Assembly: GCA_038025085.1 (NCBI GenBank)
Contig: CM076150.1
Location: 4,506,001-4,570,000 of the forward strand
Direction of reading: 5' to 3'
From: Tetragonia tetragonoides
Taxonomy: Eukaryota; Streptophyta; Magnoliopsida; Caryophyllales; Aizoaceae
DNA: 64,000 nucleotides
This document shows positions 12,501 to 22,540 of the stretch, piece after piece; the first letter of the stretch is position 1; each line of letters starts with the position of its first letter. Both the position numbers and the translations under genes were made by a program. Below the pieces are notes generated by a model, which was not told the DNA's origin, searched no databases, and saw only the letters and a program-made list of their open reading frames with translations.

Positions 12501-15500
12501 TGCTCTTGGAATTTGCATCTTCGGGGGATTATACTTCGCCAGGAGGTGCAGGAGCTTGTTTCCTTGCTTGGTATCATGGAGACAGTGCCATTCCAAGTCT
12601 CAGACTCTCATGATTATAGGGTGTGGATAGGTTATGCTACAAGGGTATTCTCCTATAAGTCATTCAAAAGCTGTCTGGGGTTTCTATAAAAATTTGGAAG
12701 ACTTGGGCTCCTCTTATAGTGCGGGCATTCAATTGGACACTGGAGTTGGGAAAGGTTAACACTATGAGGTGCACCGGAGAAGATGACCAAGGTGGGTAAT
12801 CTCTCCAGATTTTTACAGTGACGAGGCATTATTGCATCTATTCTTGGATTGTCGGGTTGCACGATCTCTTTGGAGTGAGTAGTTTGGAGTGAGGGGGGAA
12901 ACTTGGGTGTGTCTTACCATCTTGGAGTCCTTACAACTCGATTTCTGGGTTTTGGGAGGGGGAAGGAGATGAAGATCCTGTGGAGGAATGCTCTTGGCAA
13001 CTTTGTGCTGTATTTGGCTGGCGAGGAATGCTTGAGTGTTCACAAGGTCATCATTGTCTCCCAATTTGTTATAGGACTGGGTTACTTTCTTAGCATTTAT
13101 CTGTTGCAAGACGGTTGGGCCTCTAAGATTTATCTTATTCCTATCTCTGAGGTAATTGGGCCAAAATTTTGTTAACCCCCCCCCCCCCCCCAAAGTACGT
13201 CTTGTTCTCAACAACTATATACTTGCTGCTCATTAATCTATACTCGCACTTACTCTTGCTTAAAAGTGCGAGTAATATTTGATTCGTTGCACTTTGTGAT
13301 TCGTGCATGTTGTTGCTTCATTACCTATTGGAACTAAGAATGTTCACTGCAATAAAACGTGAGATTTACTGTTTGTGATTCAGGAGTGGTCTTATATACC
13401 TGTTGGTGGGTCCTTACCAAGTACAGAGCAAAGGAACCTTGCGTTTGGTGCAGCGGCAAGCATGGTTCATCCAGCCACAGGCAGGATAAGCTGACTTACT
13501 CATAGTAACTGAAAGATCTGCGACAGTCTCATGCTGTCCTAATAAATGAGAAGATGCGTTATTTATTGGTCGTTGACATATTTTAACTCCAATCTTTGTG
13601 TTCACCACACAGGATATTCAGTTGTTAGATCACTATCAGAGGCTCCGAAATATGCTTCTGCAATTGCAAATATAATCAGGAATGTCCAATCCAAAAATGC
13701 AATTTTGCGTCAGAGGAATACAGAGAACATCTCAATGCAAGGTATGTGCACGTTTTGAAGTGCAACTTTGATACTCAAATAAGTTAAAAATCAAATTCAC
13801 TCAATGAAGTGCATAAGATATCCACGACTAGAATTTAAGACCTCACTTACGCATTATTTAATCAGTACAGGAAAGGTATGGGTGATTTACCTTACTCCTC
13901 TGTGACCCTCAACAGGGATAGACCTCACTAGATTCTTTTTGATCCGTTTGAACTACCTTGCTATAGGATGTCGTATGAGATTTCTTCAATTTTACAAGGT
14001 AACTTGGTGAATAGCAGGATCCTGATGCTGAAGTCTTGGGTAGATGACCCTCACAGCTTCTTTTCTGTATACAAGTAACTTTCATGTCTGGTGTGGACGT
14101 GTGGTAGATGCCTTTTTCCATTGTATGCCTTTTTGTTGTTGAATCCAGCTCATGTGGAAAAATATTAAACATAATGGACCTGATACACTTTGTTAAACTG
14201 CCCTTGGTTTTAGATGTGAAGAATTCAGAAACAAATGAATGCAAAAGGGACAACTAGTTGTGTCCACTTGGCATTTAGCTTATAACATTTGCTAACTGAT
14301 GAGCATATGATGCTGATTCATATCTCTTGGTGTAGCATGGAATACTCTTTGGCCTCAAGAAAGGAAACGTCAGAGAGCTTTCTTCCTGTTTGGACTATCA
14401 CTTATCGTGCAGCTTGATATTGAGGGCATCAGGACATTCTTCCGCACTTTCTTCCGCGTGCCAAAGTGGTAACCTGTTTGTTTCTCAATTGCATTTTCTG
14501 CCTATTGTTTAAACTGCTTGTATAACACGGTGTTTATTTTACGAACCCAAGATATTTTTTTAGTATTTATATTTCCTGCAAAGAATGATGACAAGATGAA
14601 AAACAAAGGCAGAGAGAACTCCTGTGTCTAGATGTTTCTTTTCATCTCATATTTGGAGGTTGGGACTATAGTAGTTTAGAGAATAATGGTTCCTGTATCC
14701 AACCAGATAATATTCTTAGGAAGTTGTAACCTGTGGTCATCTTTCACTGCACTGTTTGAGATGGCTACATAGACGTTCAGGTAATTTGTTTTGACTTTTG
14801 GAGTAATTATGCACCTTATTTCTAGCTAGTAAAGATGATAGTACTTTTCACCAGACATGTTTTAGGGATTTGACGTCACTTAGGCCTTGTTTACTTGGGA
14901 GTTATGGTGGTGACTGATGAGTGTAATGAACCATTTTATTGAGTATAGCTAGAGATTAAAAGGAAAGGATCGATAATTGATTACATGGCCCATAATCACA
15001 ATTGTTCAACTATATAGCCAATGTAAACATGATTACATTCTCGCACCAAAAAAACATGATTACATTGGTCCATGTAATCAATGATTCTCTTCCCATATCT
15101 CTCCTCTCCTCACCCTTCTTTCTATTCCACCTCTACCTTTACTCATTAAAATGGTTCACTACATTGTAATCACCATTACTCCACACAAGCCCTTTTTTAT
15201 CCTATGAGTGATTACAATGACAACAAATGAACAACTGTAATATTGAAAAAAAACAAAAGAAACAAAAAAAAGGTAAACAAGACAAACAATACTAACTCGG
15301 AAAACCTCAACTTGGGGCAAAAAACAAGAGCAGAAGAAGAGATACATTCACTATACCAATGAAGATTACAAATTAGAAACCTTCCCAACCTACATTGTCC
15401 CTCAAATCTCACTGGGCTCTCTTATTTGAAGGAGTTACAAATCCCCTCAAAATAAACGCTCCTAATGGTATTTATAGATTTGAATTGTTAACCAGCTAGG

Positions 15501-17234
15501 AATAGGAAACTAACATTGAACTGGAAACTCCGTGAAATTAGGAATCTTTATGTATTTCCGCCATATGGGACTCGAAAAAGCCATGCTAACCAACATGGCT
15601 AGCTGTGTCGAAAAACAGACGAAGTCAAGACAACTGGTAAGACACGCCCATGTCCATTGCATTGACACAGACAGGCCATGGACCGTGTTCCCTCCGAGAA
15701 TTATCCCCTGTCATCTAGGTTGATTACTTTGGCACAGAAACCATGGACTGTAGTCATCTTGGTTTGTGTTTTATTTACAAGAATGCTAATGGGGAATACG
15801 TTATATATGAAGACACCACTTAAGAGAATTACAAAAAGACCTTGTCATTTAGGAATAAGAACACAAAACGATAGTAATTAGATGAAAATAATACATTCAT
15901 GTTTGTATTCCTAATCAGTGTTTTTTTTAAAGGGAATTCCTAATCATTGTTTTGTGATCTATGATAGCTGTCACATTTGTTAGTGTATCTCATGAAATTT
16001 ATGTCCATCTGTTCTTTCTATTGTGGCACTTTATTATCAAGGGTGTGATTATTATGTAACGCTAGCACTTTTGTAAATAGAATACAGACCTGTCCCTGTC
16101 ATTTAGGAATAAGAACACAAAACGATAGTAATTTAGATGAAAATAAAAACCATTCATGTTTGTATTCCTAATTGTTGTTTTGTTATCTATGATAGCTGTC
16201 AAATTTGTTAGTGTATCTCATGAAATTTGAGTCCATCTGTTCTTTCTATTGTGGAACTTTATTATCAAGGGTGTGATTGTCTCTTAACGAATGCCACTTG
16301 GCAAAGTCAGAGGAAAAGGAAGCTTTTTGGTTAATGACCTTTTGGATGACAAGTAGACTAGATCTTCCCTTTGAGCTTCACAAAGTACCTATCAGCTCAA
16401 GTCATAAATTTGGCGGCTTCCACCCTTTGGTGCCTCTGATAGCCTGCCTAAGTAACATCTAGTTTCTGATTTCCATATATTGACAAAGGCACACTAGCTG
16501 CACTTAGAAAGATAAAGATTGGAACCTTAAAATTAGCAGTTTAGGAGGCTGCAGGAAAATTGGTGGTGATTGGAAAATGGTGATCATCAACTTAGTTTGT
16601 TCAATAATCTAGGTATGGGATACTATAATGGTATTGAGTTATTTGATTCTAAAGGGTGATATAAGTGGCATTGGTAGGGCAGCCACTGCGTGGTTACCCA
16701 AGAAAAGAATTCAGCAACCCAATTCCTTCAACTGTAGAATACTTGTCCTGGTAAACTATGCCTATGAGTAAACCACACGTGTGAAATACGAAACCTGAAC
16801 AAGAATTGCATGAAAATATACTGCAATGTGATCAAGGGTTTGTGTAGAAAAGTGATAAGGTTGTTGGTTTTTCTTTTCCTTCACTTATTGCTTAGCCGCT
16901 ATTTTCTAATTCAACTATGACAGTTTGCTTCAATTGTTGATATATGCTTCTATACCTACCTGTTTTCTGGCATGTTCTCTCTAACAGCATGTTCTGTAAC
17001 TTGATCTGAAGTGCAATTTTTCTATTTAGACTGAAGTGCAAAATCTAATGTGTTTTTCTGTGCAGGATGTGGGAGGGATTCCTTGGTTCCAATCTATCCT
17101 CAGCTGATCTCGTATTGTTTGCCTTCTGTATGTTCTTTTTAGCACCAAATGATTTGAGGACACGCCTTATAAGGCATCTGCTATCTGATCCTACAGGAGC
17201 GACTATGCTCAGAACGTATATGACATTTACCTGA
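6567..17234 (+). CDS. LCYE: Lycopene epsilon-cyclase, chloroplastic (11 exons, 542 aa)
   Basis: Cyclises one end of lycopene to an epsilon ring, committing carotenoids to the alpha-carotene/lutein branch in plastids. Exons: 6567-6893, 8456-8627, 9054-9189, 9295-9405, 10732-10834, 11655-11798, 11885-11992, 13384-13480, 13613-13741, 14336-14468, 17066-17234. They join in phase to 1629 nt (542 codons plus stop), close to the family's usual 520-540 aa. The first ~50 residues are Ser/Arg/Asn-rich and fit a plastid transit peptide. Exon 2 carries the dinucleotide-binding motif VVIGCGPAGLALAAES and the cyclase motif NNYGVWEDEF. Later hallmarks are IGRAYGRVSRHLL, VASGAASGKLL, QTAYGVEVE, PYDPNLMVFMDYRDY, MSPTRIFFEETCLAS and YIPVGGSLP, with C-terminal LFGLSLIVQLDIEGIR and LSDPTGATMLRTY. 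Intron 8 appears to be GC-AG. Introns 4, 5, 7 and 10 carry repeats. No coding lesion seen. Confidence 0.95.
9480..10600 (+). mobile_element. Decayed LINE fragment in cyclase intron 4
   Basis: Translation in shifting frames gives typical downstream plant LINE reverse-transcriptase and zinc-binding (zf-RVT) text: KREKILWRFLW then EDKSKHHLF near 9500-9570, VCRSKEGG near 9590, LGNMVSKNIA then NFLWHKVICSWYGLHQNGWD at about 9620-9750, VNIQSWSRDKVLLWEDT near 9843-9890, and HLFLHWP near 10300-10330. Stops and frameshifts occur throughout, so it is a dead fragment in the same orientation as the cyclase gene. The limits are approximate and no terminal repeats or poly(A) were assigned. Confidence 0.7.
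9963..10495. repeat. Exact 41-bp direct repeat pair
   Basis: Positions 9963-10003 and 10455-10495 are identical over 41 bases (starting TCTTTGGTGGGGTCTATG, ending CATGTTGAT). They are 492 bases apart inside the decayed LINE fragment of cyclase intron 4. Confidence 0.85.
10938..11030 (-). mobile_element. SINE fragment (Au/TS-like) in cyclase intron 5
   Basis: The minus strand reads AACAGCCTCTCTACTAGG, then TAGGGGTAGGGCTGCATACA, CTGGACCTCGCTAGACCCC and a tail ending TTGTTG. This layout (CCTCTCTAC, GGGGTAAGRCTGCGTACA, CCAGACCCC, TTG tail) is that of plant Au/TS-type SINE 3' parts. It aligns with the second copy at 57985-58159. The tRNA-like 5' half was not found, so the copy is 5' truncated or diverged. 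Confidence 0.65.
12440..13175 (+). mobile_element. Decayed LINE fragment in cyclase intron 7
   Basis: Frames across this stretch resemble the C-terminal zinc-binding part of plant LINE ORF2: WNLHLRGIILRQEVQELVSL and DYRVWIGYATRVFSYKSF at about 12505-12670, a KINT-like KVNTM near 12755-12770, and a leucine-rich LHLFLDCRVARSLW pattern near 12835-12873. Multiple stops and frame changes show long decay. A run of 16 C residues at 13176-13191 follows. Limits are approximate. It is a separate insertion from the fragment in intron 4. Confidence 0.6.
13481..13612 (+). other. Candidate GC-AG intron (cyclase intron 8)
   Basis: Exon 8 must end one base into a glycine codon to join in phase with exon 9, which begins GATATTCAG after a clear CACACAG acceptor. 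The only donor giving this is ACAG|GCAGGA at 13480/13481, a GC rather than GT donor. A GT donor in phase was not found nearby. Confidence 0.65.
14883..15192. mobile_element. 310-bp foldback MITE in cyclase intron 10
   Basis: The left end GGCCTTGTTTACTTGGGAG pairs with the complement of the right end, GGGCTTGTGTGGAGTAATGG. Interior words (AATCACAATTGTTCAACT, GATTACAT, CCATATCTCTCCTCTCC) recur in the element at 54755-55030, so both belong to one family. The left flank is TTA but the right flank reads TTT, so the expected 3-bp Harbinger-type duplication is not exact. Confidence 0.6.
15842..16278. repeat. Direct duplication of about 0.2 kb in cyclase intron 10
   Basis: The segment 15842-16050 is repeated at about 16096-16278 with over 90 percent identity by eye. 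Both copies run from TGTCATTTAGGAATAAGAAC to ATTATCAAGGGTGTGATT. The first copy has an extra ~27 bases, itself a repeat of a CCTAATCA-type phrase. A ~45-base spacer separates the copies. Confidence 0.85.
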
Positions 17235-18207
17235 ATATGTACATGCTACAAAATTGGGAAATAATGTACTCCAAGACTACACAGTACAAATTTATGTGAA
17301 TATAGATATAGTTGCCCACCCCAGGATAATACTCATTTAGGGTCCGAGGTGGAGGTGGTTTCACAAATAGGAAAGCTGTTCCACTTGCAAGTGACCCTTT
17401 GAACTACATCTGAGTTTTGATTCAATTTACCACAAGCATGCTGTATATTGCTGACAGATGATTACATTCTGGTCTTCTGGGTTATTAGATTATGAAGGGT
17501 GACATGAAAAGGCCAGTTGAGTTGAAGGCAAAGAGAAATAAAAATATTTATATGGTGCTCTCACCAAAAAAAATATATATGGTGCTTCATTAAGTTACAT
17601 TTGATGAGGCCTTGTTATTATTAAAAATACTTACATGGTCTAAGTATTAATGTAAAAAAACACATTAGACACCCGATTTGAAAGTTTGTGGTTGGTCTTT
17701 TGAAGGTTCTATGAATTACAAGTCTTTTGTTGAACTTAACCTTTAACAATTTAAAACTCGTTCAAATATATTCAATATTCCATTCATTTAAAAGTATGCT
17801 TCAAAATCTAGTTACCATCATGAATGTATATCATAATAAAGAGTTATTTGAGTGAAAAAGTTACACATGAAATGAACTAATGAAACTAAACTGAACTGAA
17901 TTCAAGTGAAATTAAGTTGAGGAGAAGAGAGCTTTATGACCACTTGGATTGAAATTAGAGATTAGACAGCTATGAGGATCGAGGCTCAAAGAAAAGCTAT
18001 TTAAGAACATCAAAGAAGCAGATAAAAGAACATTGAGACGTGATAATTTAACAATATATCCAAGGTTACTTATCAAAAAAAAAAAAAAAGCAAACAATAT
18101 TTCAATGTTTCCACTAGAGAAACCAGTTCTGGGTATTTTCCCTCTCTACATTAGCTCTTTGGAGCTTCTACTATGTTAAAAGTCCAGAATCACCAATTAG
18201 TTAAATA
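17235..18207. other. Spacer downstream of the cyclase gene
   Basis: Contains the presumed 3' untranslated region and polyadenylation region of the cyclase, then AT-rich DNA. The stretch 17850-17920 has repeated AACTAAACTGAA words, also seen near 33.7 kb and 42 kb. No coding feature is supported. Confidence 0.5.
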
Positions 18208-18336
18208 TTTTTTTTTGGGAAAGGTAAGGAGGTGGGAGGAGGGATAAATCGCTCACTAGTTGAGAGATGAGGTTCGAACCCGAACTGTATCGGAATTCGG
18301 ATGAGGTGTTTGCCATCTTGGCTCCTGCCTCAATCC
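18208..18336 (-). mobile_element. tRNA-derived SINE, minus strand
   Basis: On the minus strand the element has an A-box-like AGCCAAGATGG (complement of about 18312-18322), a B-box GGTTCGAACC at 18271-18280 and a 3' end TTTATCCCTCCTCCCACC then TCCTTACCTTTCCC followed by A9 (T run at 18208-18216). The order A-box, B-box, body, poly(A) is that of a Pol III SINE. Its 3' tail resembles the 3' end of the LINE at 24318-31231. The target duplication is not clear. Confidence 0.6.
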
Positions 18337-18431
18337 CTAGAGCCACAAAATTAATAAAAAAGAACAGTCTCTTCAATTTTCATGTAGTGCAAATGGTTAT
18401 AGTAAAAATTGAGCATGCTGCTTAGAAGAAA

Positions 18432-18661
18432 GTCAACGCTTCAGTAGTTCATACCTGGTAAGAGGCGTGGGAGGTACTACACTGCATTTTCCAAGTGGGT
18501 GCTAGACTGTCAATGTCGATAATAGAAATATGACAACCATAGAATTTCAAAGTAGCCATGCCTACTTAGTTTAATAACCATAGAAATTTCAAAGGGGACA
18601 GGGAGTCAACAGTCAAGTCAAGTACTGGCCTACTGATTATTGTATACCATGACACAGTCAA
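18432..18661. promoter_or_regulatory. Cluster of five W-box-type motifs upstream of the NLR gene
   Basis: AGTCAA, the complement of W-box TTGACT, occurs with its GTCAA core at 18432, 18605, 18612, 18617 and 18657. The last four fall within 57 bases and about 90-150 bases before the NLR start codon. WRKY transcription factors bind TTGAC[C/T]. The motif calls are direct; WRKY control of this gene is inference. Confidence 0.6.
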
Positions 18662-18753
18662 CAGAGGCAAGATCTCCTAATTTCATTTGAGTTATATTAG
18701 CTTCCAGTTAATTACCTCCTCATCATATCCAAAGTCTATCATTAGGTGGATAA

Positions 18754-21438
18754 ATGGACTTTATAACGCCTTTGTTGAACATTGTTGATCGTTCATGTGA
18801 GTTCATAGCTAAAAGGGTTAGTCATGTTACCAATTTCAGCAACAATGTTCAGAAACTTGTGAAGAAACTTCAGGAACTGAAGGATACAAGGGATGATCTG
18901 AAGAGAGAGATTGATCGTGCTGAGCTAGAGGGGTCTGGGAGCACTAACCAAGCAAAAGGATGGATGTCAAGTGTGGAAAAAGCCGAAGCTGAAGTAAGTT
19001 TTATCCTTGCACAACCAACGACGACACTGCAAGAAGTCAGGTGTTTCAGGAATCCCAGTTTGTCTGCAAGATACAGGTTGAGCAAAAAGGCATTGAAAAT
19101 GGAAAGAGATATTAGTGATCTGATCACAAGAAAGGCAAATCTGTTCCCTGTGACTGTGACTAGTGAAGTTTGTCGTGGTGACTTAAGACCCAATAGGCCA
19201 ACTATTGGCCTCAATGCAGCACATTGTATGGCGCTTCAAAGTATTGCAGATGATGAAGTTGGAATAATTGGAATTTATGGAATGGGAGGAGTAGGGAAGA
19301 CAGCCCTCCTGAAAGAGATCAACAATGAGTATTTAGCGAGAACCCATGATTTTGAGGCCGTGATTTGGGTTACTGTCTCCAAGGATTGTGGTCTGGATAG
19401 GATACAGAACGATCTTCTCTCAACGTTGTGCTTGTCTTGGGAAGTAACAGAACACCAAGAACATCGTGCTTCGAAAATATATAACTTCATGAGGAGGATT
19501 AAGTTCTTACTACTGCTAGATGATGTATGTCAAGGACTGGATCTGGTAAAGATTGGAATACCTCTTCCTGACAAGATAAACAAATGCAAAGTGGTGTTCA
19601 CAACTCGTTCTATGGATGTGTGCAGTCACATGGATGCTAACAGGAAGCTCAAGGTTGACTTCTTGGGAAAAGAGGATTCATGGCTCCTCTTCTGTGAGAA
19701 GGCTGGTGAGGCTTATATTACGAAACCACATATAAAGCCTTATGCACAGGAGATGGTTAAAAAATGTGGGGGTTTGCCACTTGCACTTATTACAGTTGGG
19801 AGGGCTATGGCCAATAGGAAGACGGAGGAGGAATGGAAGTATGCAATAGAAGTACTCAACAACACTCCCTCAGAACTTGAAGGTATGGATGATGTTTTCA
19901 CCCTCTTGAAGTTTAGCTATGAGAATTTGCATGATGACTTGTTGAAGATGTGTTTCTTGTATTGTGCTCTATTTCCTGAGGACTATCCTCTTGAGAAAGA
20001 GGAGCTGATAGACTATTGGATTGGGGAAGGTTTTTTAGACAGCCCAAATGAGCTAGGTAGCATCTATAACAAGGGGCATGCCATAATCGGTTCACTGAAG
20101 GTTGCGTGTTTGCTAGAAACTAGTGAGGATGAAACCCAAGTAAAATTGCATGATGTTGTCCGAAGTTTCGCTTTATGGATAGCATCTAGTGGTGGTAAGA
20201 ATAAAGAGAAGTTCTTGTTGCAAGGGTCATCAGGAGTTGAAAACTGGAAAGATGCAGAAAGGATTTCATTGTTGGACGGTGAAATCACAATGCTGTTAGG
20301 GGTACCTGTTTGTCCTAATTTGTCAACCTTGTTGCTTAGCTGGAACTGTGGTTTGAACAAATTCTCTACAGATTTCTTTCAGTTTATGCCAGCCCTTAAG
20401 GTTTTGGACTTATCAGTTACAAGCATAAGTGAAATTCCAGAGAGCATTGGTCAATTAGTCGAGTTGCGTTATCTAGATTTATCAAGGACTAAGATAACTA
20501 AATTGCCAAGAGAGTTGGGTTGTCTCTCAAAGTTGAGGCACTTGGATTTGCAGCGAACGCATTTGCTCACAGGTATCTCAAGAGAGACCATTTTAGGACT
20601 CTTGAACCTGAGGGTCTTAAATCTGTATTGCAGCTATGGTGAATGGGAAATGCCACACTGTGAGATTGAAGGGGAGATAACATTTCAGGACCTTCAACAA
20701 TTCAGGTACCTGACTACTCTTGGGATCACTGTGACTGTACTTTCTGCCTTGAACAAGCTTTCTGGTTTTCACAATTTATTGGACTGCATTCAGCACCTAT
20801 ACATAAAAGGGTGCGAAGGATTGATTTATCTGATGCTAGCATCTGTCTATGGTGGTGGAGAGCGACTAAGGCGGCTAAGCGTTTATAACTGCAACACTTT
20901 GAAGGAGATAGACATGGGCTCTGAACCTGGAAAAGATTGGCTGCCAAGCCTTGAGGTTCTGGTTTTGCATAGCCTCCCCAACTTAGCCACCATTTGGAGG
21001 AAATCAGTAACTGAAAGCTGTCACAGAAATCTCCATTATATTAGTATATGGCATTGCCCGAAGTTGAAGAACGTGTCTTGGATTCTACAGCTTCCGAGCC
21101 TCGAAAAGGTTTATGTATTTTACTGTGAAGACATGGAAGAAATTATAGCAGAAAATGATGCAACAGAAGTACCATCAGAGCTACATTTCCCGAAACTTAA
21201 AACTATATCTTTCAGAGGCCTCCCTAAACTGAGAAGTATTTCAGAAGTGACAGTATCTTTTCCTGTGCTCGAGACAATTGCTTTGATAGACTGCCCACAG
21301 ATTAAGAAGCTACCATCTAAGGGCTTTAATTCATCAAATGTACCAATAGTGTACTGTACCAAGGAATGGTGGGATAACTTGGAATGGGATGAAGCCATAG
21401 CTAGCTCTGCTTTACATCCACAATTCACTGCAATTTGA
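18754..21438 (+). CDS. CC-NBS-LRR disease resistance protein (RPS2/RPS5-like CNL), intronless, 894 aa
   Basis: Intracellular immune receptor of the CNL class, a nucleotide-dependent switch for pathogen effectors. One uninterrupted frame from ATG 18754. Residues ~20-65 form a charged predicted coiled coil. The NB-ARC domain shows P-loop GMGGVGKT (~176-183), RNBS-A VIWVTVSKD, kinase-2 FLLLLDDV (~250-257), RNBS-B KVVFTTRS, GLPLAL (~340-345) and RNBS-D CFLYCALFPEDYPLE. Leucine-rich repeats run from ~500 to the C-terminus, which ends with the CNL-like EWWDNLEWDE. Length and order match complete CNLs. Deviations: DDVC where DDVW is usual, and LHD (~463-465) in place of MHD, the motif that holds the off state. 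The ligand and guarded partner cannot be read from sequence. Its closeness to the kinase array may be incidental. Confidence 0.95.
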   Translation: MDFITPLLNIVDRSCEFIAKRVSHVTNFSNNVQKLVKKLQELKDTRDDLKREIDRAELEGSGSTNQAKGWMSSVEKAEAEVSFILAQPTTTLQEVRCFRNPSLSARYRLSKKALKMERDISDLITRKANLFPVTVTSEVCRGDLRPNRPTIGLNAAHCMALQSIADDEVGIIGIYGMGGVGKTALLKEINNEYLARTHDFEAVIWVTVSKDCGLDRIQNDLLSTLCLSWEVTEHQEHRASKIYNFMRRIKFLLLLDDVCQGLDLVKIGIPLPDKINKCKVVFTTRSMDVCSHMDANRKLKVDFLGKEDSWLLFCEKAGEAYITKPHIKPYAQEMVKKCGGLPLALITVGRAMANRKTEEEWKYAIEVLNNTPSELEGMDDVFTLLKFSYENLHDDLLKMCFLYCALFPEDYPLEKEELIDYWIGEGFLDSPNELGSIYNKGHAIIGSLKVACLLETSEDETQVKLHDVVRSFALWIASSGGKNKEKFLLQGSSGVENWKDAERISLLDGEITMLLGVPVCPNLSTLLLSWNCGLNKFSTDFFQFMPALKVLDLSVTSISEIPESIGQLVELRYLDLSRTKITKLPRELGCLSKLRHLDLQRTHLLTGISRETILGLLNLRVLNLYCSYGEWEMPHCEIEGEITFQDLQQFRYLTTLGITVTVLSALNKLSGFHNLLDCIQHLYIKGCEGLIYLMLASVYGGGERLRRLSVYNCNTLKEIDMGSEPGKDWLPSLEVLVLHSLPNLATIWRKSVTESCHRNLHYISIWHCPKLKNVSWILQLPSLEKVYVFYCEDMEEIIAENDATEVPSELHFPKLKTISFRGLPKLRSISEVTVSFPVLETIALIDCPQIKKLPSKGFNSSNVPIVYCTKEWWDNLEWDEAIASSALHPQFTAI

Positions 21439-22274
21439 TGAATCAGAGTTTCACTTTCGCCAGGTAGACGTAAATCTTGACGGCCCAACATCACCACTTA
21501 CTGGCCCTAAGGCGGCCTCATGCATGAGGCATGATACCTGTAAGCAAAAAAAGTGATACCACCGTACATGAAAAGTCATACCTCAAGCCGCCTCATAAGA
21601 GAGTTTTTGTATTTATTTTTCTGGACTAGACTGGATGTTATTCTTGTTGTTGTAAGAATGTAGAGTTTGTAACTTTGCATATATATAGATCCTCATCTGA
21701 TTTTTTTCAGTACACTGGTACTATTTTCTGTTGCTCACTGCTTTGCAATTAGAGCAGCTTAATTACTAGTTCTGTAGACCTGTAGGGAGAACTAGAAAAA
21801 CTTCAGCTGGAAATTGCAAAGGTATATGATATAGAGAATGTATAGAGGATTATAACACCAGTGTATATATAGGATATACACCAGTTGTATTGAAGTTGGA
21901 GAATAAACTAATACTACTTTTATTGCTTGGTATGCTATGTAAATATGTTTACTATTGCTTATTTAGCCTTTCACTGGATACAACTTAATGAACCCGAGAG
22001 CCGTAATATAGCGAGAGCTGAGGGGTATTTCGGTTGCCATTCACTTATACTCTCTTTTCGATTTACCGGAAAAAAAAGAAGAAAATATGAACTTGGGCCC
22101 TTGGCTTAGGCGTGGTTAGTGGCTTTCGGGCTGAAGATTTCGGTTTTGTGGATTTTGCACAATTAAAATGATCTAGCTAGCCCAAGCGGTCAAGCCCAAT
22201 TATAACTAAACCCAACTAAGGGCCTATTTGGCCAGTGTTTCTAGCTCACTTAAGTCCTCCTCACCCTACAAACA
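21439..22274. other. Spacer downstream of the NLR gene
   Basis: Presumed 3' untranslated region followed by AT-rich spacer. Around 21500-21600 there is a small inverted phrase (AAGGCGGCCTCATGC and CAAGCCGCCTCATAAG). No gene is supported. Confidence 0.5.
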
Positions 22275-22540
22275 CTTGTGTGGACTTAGTTCATAGTGGA
22301 CCAATATTTGGAGTCACCTTTTTACTTCACCTGCAGCCACCCCTTTTTAAAAGTGAAGGCACCCCTACTTCACTTAGAGCCACTCCTCAAATTTATACTT
22401 GGCATCACCGCTACTTCACCTGGAACCATCCCCTTACTTTACTTGGAGTCACCCCCTTACTTTACCTGGAGTCTCCCCCTACTTCACATGGAGTCACCCC
22501 TCAAAATTACTTGGTCTACGGTGGACTAAGTCCACACAAG
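22275..22540. mobile_element. 266-bp MITE with ~30-bp terminal inverted repeats (copy 1)
   Basis: The left end CTTGTGTGGACTTAGTTCAT is matched by the complement of the right end, CTTGTGTGGACTTAGTCCAC, and the match extends to GTGGACCAA. The interior is an array of about nine degenerate ~20-bp units of the type TACTTCACCTGGAGCCACCC. A second copy lies at 34104-34340. The 60-100-codon frames here come from the tandem array and are not genes. No convincing target duplication was found, so the superfamily is undecided. Confidence 0.7.

Noticed and set aside
18271..18280. tRNA gene suggested by GGTTCGAACC
   Set aside because: No cloverleaf can be drawn around it; the B-box belongs to a poly(A)-tailed SINE.
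18870..21497. Minus-strand frames opposite the NLR gene
   Set aside because: Shadows of a well-supported 894-codon gene on the plus strand.
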